Source: Fervidicola ferrireducens (GTDB taxonomy: Bacteria; Bacillota; Thermosediminibacteria; Thermosediminibacterales; Thermosediminibacteraceae). Taken from it: a DNA stretch of 64,000 nt. Positions 62,545-64,000 of the stretch are shown one piece after another. The translations under genes and the position numbers were made by a program. Numbering within the stretch: position 1 is the first letter of the stretch; each line of letters opens with the position of its first letter. Location: NCBI RefSeq assembly GCF_001562425.1, contig NZ_LOED01000002.1:95338-159337 (forward strand), given 5' to 3'. Below the pieces are notes generated by a model. The model ran no database searches. It saw only the letters and a program-made list of their open reading frames with translations, and had not been told where the DNA came from.

Positions 62545-62612
62545 TTTGCAACCCTCTCCCAAAGGGAAATTGGCTTTACAGAAAAGCCCGTACAGGGCTT
62601 TTACCTTGCGGC

Positions 62613-62822
62613 TCACCCAAACCTAGAACTTCCGGAGCTGCCGCAGGAGCCGGATGAGCTCATACTTCCGCTGCCTTTGGCCGTACCAAAAGCAGACATC
62701 TGCCGGCGGGTATCGCTGCTTTTGCAGCTGGGACACTCAATCGGATTGTCCCTCTCTTCAAATTTTCTCAAAACTTCAAATTTATGGCCGCAGCTATTGC
62801 AACGGTATTCGTAAATGGGCAC
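62613..62822 (-). CDS. FmdB-like zinc ribbon protein
   Basis: A 69-residue protein, MPIYEYRCNSCGHKFEVLRK, with a second CPSC pair, the FmdB/CxxC_CxxC_SSSS family. The C-terminus is Ser/Gly-rich (GSMSSSGSCGSSGSS), as in many members. It binds zinc; the role is regulatory by name only. The GTG at 62822 follows AGGAGGATG. It precedes mrfA by 68 bp and may be co-transcribed. Confidence 0.9.
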   Translation of the reverse strand: MPIYEYRCNSCGHKFEVLRKFEERDNPIECPSCKSSDTRRQMSAFGTAKGSGSMSSSGSCGSSGSSRFG

Positions 62823-62924
62823 GCTACATCCTCCTCCCTTTTGTTTTTATATCATATCATATAAATATTTTACAATAAACCGCTAAAAATAAAATTAGAA
62901 AATCAAATTCGGGAGTGAAAAAAA

Positions 62925-63116
62925 ATGGTAAGCAAGATGCAACTTCACGCCGTGGGAGAAGCGTGCCCCGGTTATACCTATGCGGGCAGTGAAGATTTTG
63001 AATCTCTGGAGGAGGGAAAAGAACCGGTAAGCTGCGAAAACTGTATCCACTGGGTCCGTGGAAGGTGCACCATCGACATGTTTGACAAGGTGCTTTCCAG
63101 CCTGGACCAGACGTAA
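62925..63116 (+). CDS. Small Cys-containing protein of unknown function
   Basis: A 63-residue protein starting MVSKMQLHAVGEACPGYTYA with the SD GGGAGTG. Four Cys (ACPGY, SCENCIHW, RCTID) suggest a metal site. It has no membrane segment. It runs opposite to the fmdB and gcvH genes and forms a two-gene plus-strand unit with the basic protein below. Not recognised. Confidence 0.68.
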   Translation: MVSKMQLHAVGEACPGYTYAGSEDFESLEEGKEPVSCENCIHWVRGRCTIDMFDKVLSSLDQT

Positions 63117-63128
63117 AGGGGGGTTTTT

Positions 63129-63317
63129 ATGTCGCTGAAAAAGAGACTTTTTTCTCAAAGGAAAACCTTCGCCCTTTCCGAAACGGGTTCCAACATATTT
63201 AAGCCCGGCGGAAGGCCCGCTCCCCGCGAGGTAAAATCCCAAAAAGCCCAGCTTGAAAGCAACCAGCCGGGCACGCGAAAAGACGTAAAATTAAAGATGG
63301 AAAAAAAGCAAAATTGA
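63129..63317 (+). CDS. Small basic, disordered-looking protein
   Basis: A 62-residue Lys/Arg-rich protein (MSLKKRLFSQRKTFALSETG onward), no Cys, low hydrophobicity. The SD GGGGGG precedes the ATG by six bases. It follows the Cys protein by 12 bp and has a strong terminator. Function unknown; nucleic acid binding would fit the charge but is only a guess. Confidence 0.62.
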   Translation: MSLKKRLFSQRKTFALSETGSNIFKPGGRPAPREVKSQKAQLESNQPGTRKDVKLKMEKKQN

Positions 63318-63324
63318 AATTCAA

Positions 63325-63363
63325 AAACCGCTTCTTAGGCGGTGTAAATCTAAGAAGCGGTTT
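63325..63363 (+). terminator. Bidirectional terminator between small genes and gcvH
   Basis: AAACCGCTTCTTAG and CTAAGAAGCGGTTT form a 14-pair stem with T-tracts on both strands (the plus-strand T-tract continues to 63372). It serves the plus-strand pair and gcvH. Confidence 0.9.
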
Positions 63364-63371
63364 TTTTATTT

Positions 63372-63749
63372 TTATTCAAGTAACTTCTTATAATTCTCGC
63401 TATCCAGCAATTCTTCGAGCTCTGACGGATTGCTCAATTTCACCTTGATCATCCAGCCCCTTTCATAAGGGGACTCATTAACCAGCTCGGGGCTGTCCGC
63501 TAGTTCTTCGTTTACCTCTACCACTTCTCCGCTAACCGGCGCATAAAGGTCCGAAGCTGTCTTGCCAGACTCTACGGTTCCAAAAATGCTGTCCTTTTCA
63601 ATATTATCGCCTACTTCGGGGAGGTCCACAAATAGCACTTCACCTAACTTTTCCTGAGCATAGTCAGTAATGCCTATGACCACAACCTCCCCCTCTACCT
63701 TTGCCCACGTATGTTCCCTGTGATACTTTATATCGGAAGGCAGATTCAT
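63372..63749 (-). CDS. gcvH: Glycine cleavage system H protein
   Basis: A 125-residue lipoyl carrier. [20 protein letters not shown] and the lipoyl-Lys region [13 protein letters not shown] (canonical VESVKAASD) are present. It shuttles the aminomethyl group between the P, T and L proteins. The ATG at 63749 follows AAGGGGG. The lpd gene lies just upstream on the same strand. The other gcv genes are outside the window. Confidence 0.94.
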   Translation of the reverse strand: MNLPSDIKYHREHTWAKVEGEVVVIGITDYAQEKLGEVLFVDLPEVGDNIEKDSIFGTVESGKTASDLYAPVSGEVVEVNEELADSPELVNESPYERGWMIKVKLSNPSELEELLDSENYKKLLE

Positions 63750-63773
63750 CGCAATACCCCCTTAAATCCTTTA

Positions 63774-64000
63774 TTAGCTATCCACCTTATGTATCGATTG
63801 GCCGTGCACATCGTGCAGGGCTTCCATGACCGCCTCGCTGAAAGTCGGGTGCGAGTGGATAATTTTGCTCAATTCTTTTACAGGAATTCCAGAGCTTATG
63901 GCTGGTATTATCTCGTGCACCAGGTCCGTGGCGTTCGGACCCATAATTGCTGCCCCCAGGATTTTATCCGTGTCCTCGTCGGCGATTATCTTGGCAAAGC
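63774..64000 (-). CDS. lpdA: Dihydrolipoyl dehydrogenase, C-terminal end (truncated by window)
   Basis: Seventy-four C-terminal residues are visible. ILGAAIMGPNATDLVHEI and HSHPTFSEAVMEAL are the dimerisation domain and His-Glu catalytic dyad of dihydrolipoyl dehydrogenase. It reoxidises the lipoyl arm of GcvH, whose gene starts 24 bp downstream. The N-terminal FAD and NAD domains lie beyond the window edge. Confidence 0.93.
   Translation of the reverse strand, partial: FAKIIADEDTDKILGAAIMGPNATDLVHEIIPAISSGIPVKELSKIIHSHPTFSEAVMEALHDVHGQSIHKVDS

Noticed and set aside
1..64000. tRNA, rRNA, insertion sequences, prophage, replication origin
   Set aside because: Read through on both strands; no cloverleaf, transposase, integrase or origin-like cluster was apparent.

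Overview
The window reads as a chromosome segment of an anaerobic, spore-forming, probably thermophilic low-to-mid GC Firmicute (Thermoanaerobacterales / Thermosediminibacterales-like; inferred). Pointers are spmA/spmB, a whiA-glmR-rapZ block, HPr plus HPr kinase, T-box leaders, ferredoxin-dependent 2-oxoacid oxidation, many TTG/GTG starts with strong Shine-Dalgarno (SD) sequences, and tight operons mostly on the minus strand. I see no insertion sequences, prophage, CRISPR, tRNA or rRNA. Coordinates use the start codon best supported by an SD, so several genes are shorter than their longest open frame.

Layout. 1-679: a macro-domain gene cut by the window edge and a small helical partner. 760-3396: Ca-type P-ATPase. 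3465-5917: spmB, spmA and an L,D-transpeptidase. 6035-9375: ECF sigma factor, anti-sigma factor and two-gene ABC exporter, closed by a terminator. 9461-11720: alanine racemase and a FemABX-type ligase. 11859-13112: ilvE behind a T-box with an Ile specifier. 13109-25130: a 12-kb unidirectional housekeeping block (PHP phosphatase, rapZ, glmR, whiA, HPr, ytoI-like, dnaE, small protein, pfkA, pyk, thioesterase). 25215-27446: plus-strand HAD, YlbF-like and RlmI-like genes. 27477-30414: tandem mgtE genes behind an unusual structured leader. 30454-31588: a polyglutamine protein and a coiled-coil protein sharing a motif. 31665-35578: murB, a lone HyuA-like protein and an HDAC-family deacylase. 35701-41000: small protein, orphan sugar-binding lipoprotein, D-amino acid aminotransferase, PHP, PGI/PMI, hprK. 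41098-44599: DUF1540, ComEC-like hydrolase with DUF3006, M29 aminopeptidase, PflX-like radical SAM enzyme.

44854-52393 is the clearest metabolic system: ptb, leucine dehydrogenase, buk and a four-subunit 2-oxoacid:ferredoxin oxidoreductase behind a textbook sigma-54 promoter, with a PAS-AAA+-Fis enhancer-binding protein encoded just upstream and candidate dyad binding sites between them. Together these deaminate branched-chain amino acids, oxidise the ketoacid to an acyl-CoA, and recover ATP via acyl phosphate, leaving branched-chain fatty acid and reduced ferredoxin.

52441-64000: thiN, a membrane Fe-S protein, an RMD1-family protein, phosphohexomutase, an unknown four-Cys protein, glyS with a Gly T-box, DUF2148, mrfB/mrfA-type DNA repair genes, an FmdB-like zinc ribbon, two small plus-strand genes, gcvH and the end of lpd.

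The most unusual signals are regulatory. The mgtE leader combines an early attenuator with a switch that can occlude the SD, and matches no riboswitch class I could recall. Two other genes (31588 and 56670) carry their SD inside the 3' arm of the preceding gene's terminator hairpin, with the start codon touching the U-tract.
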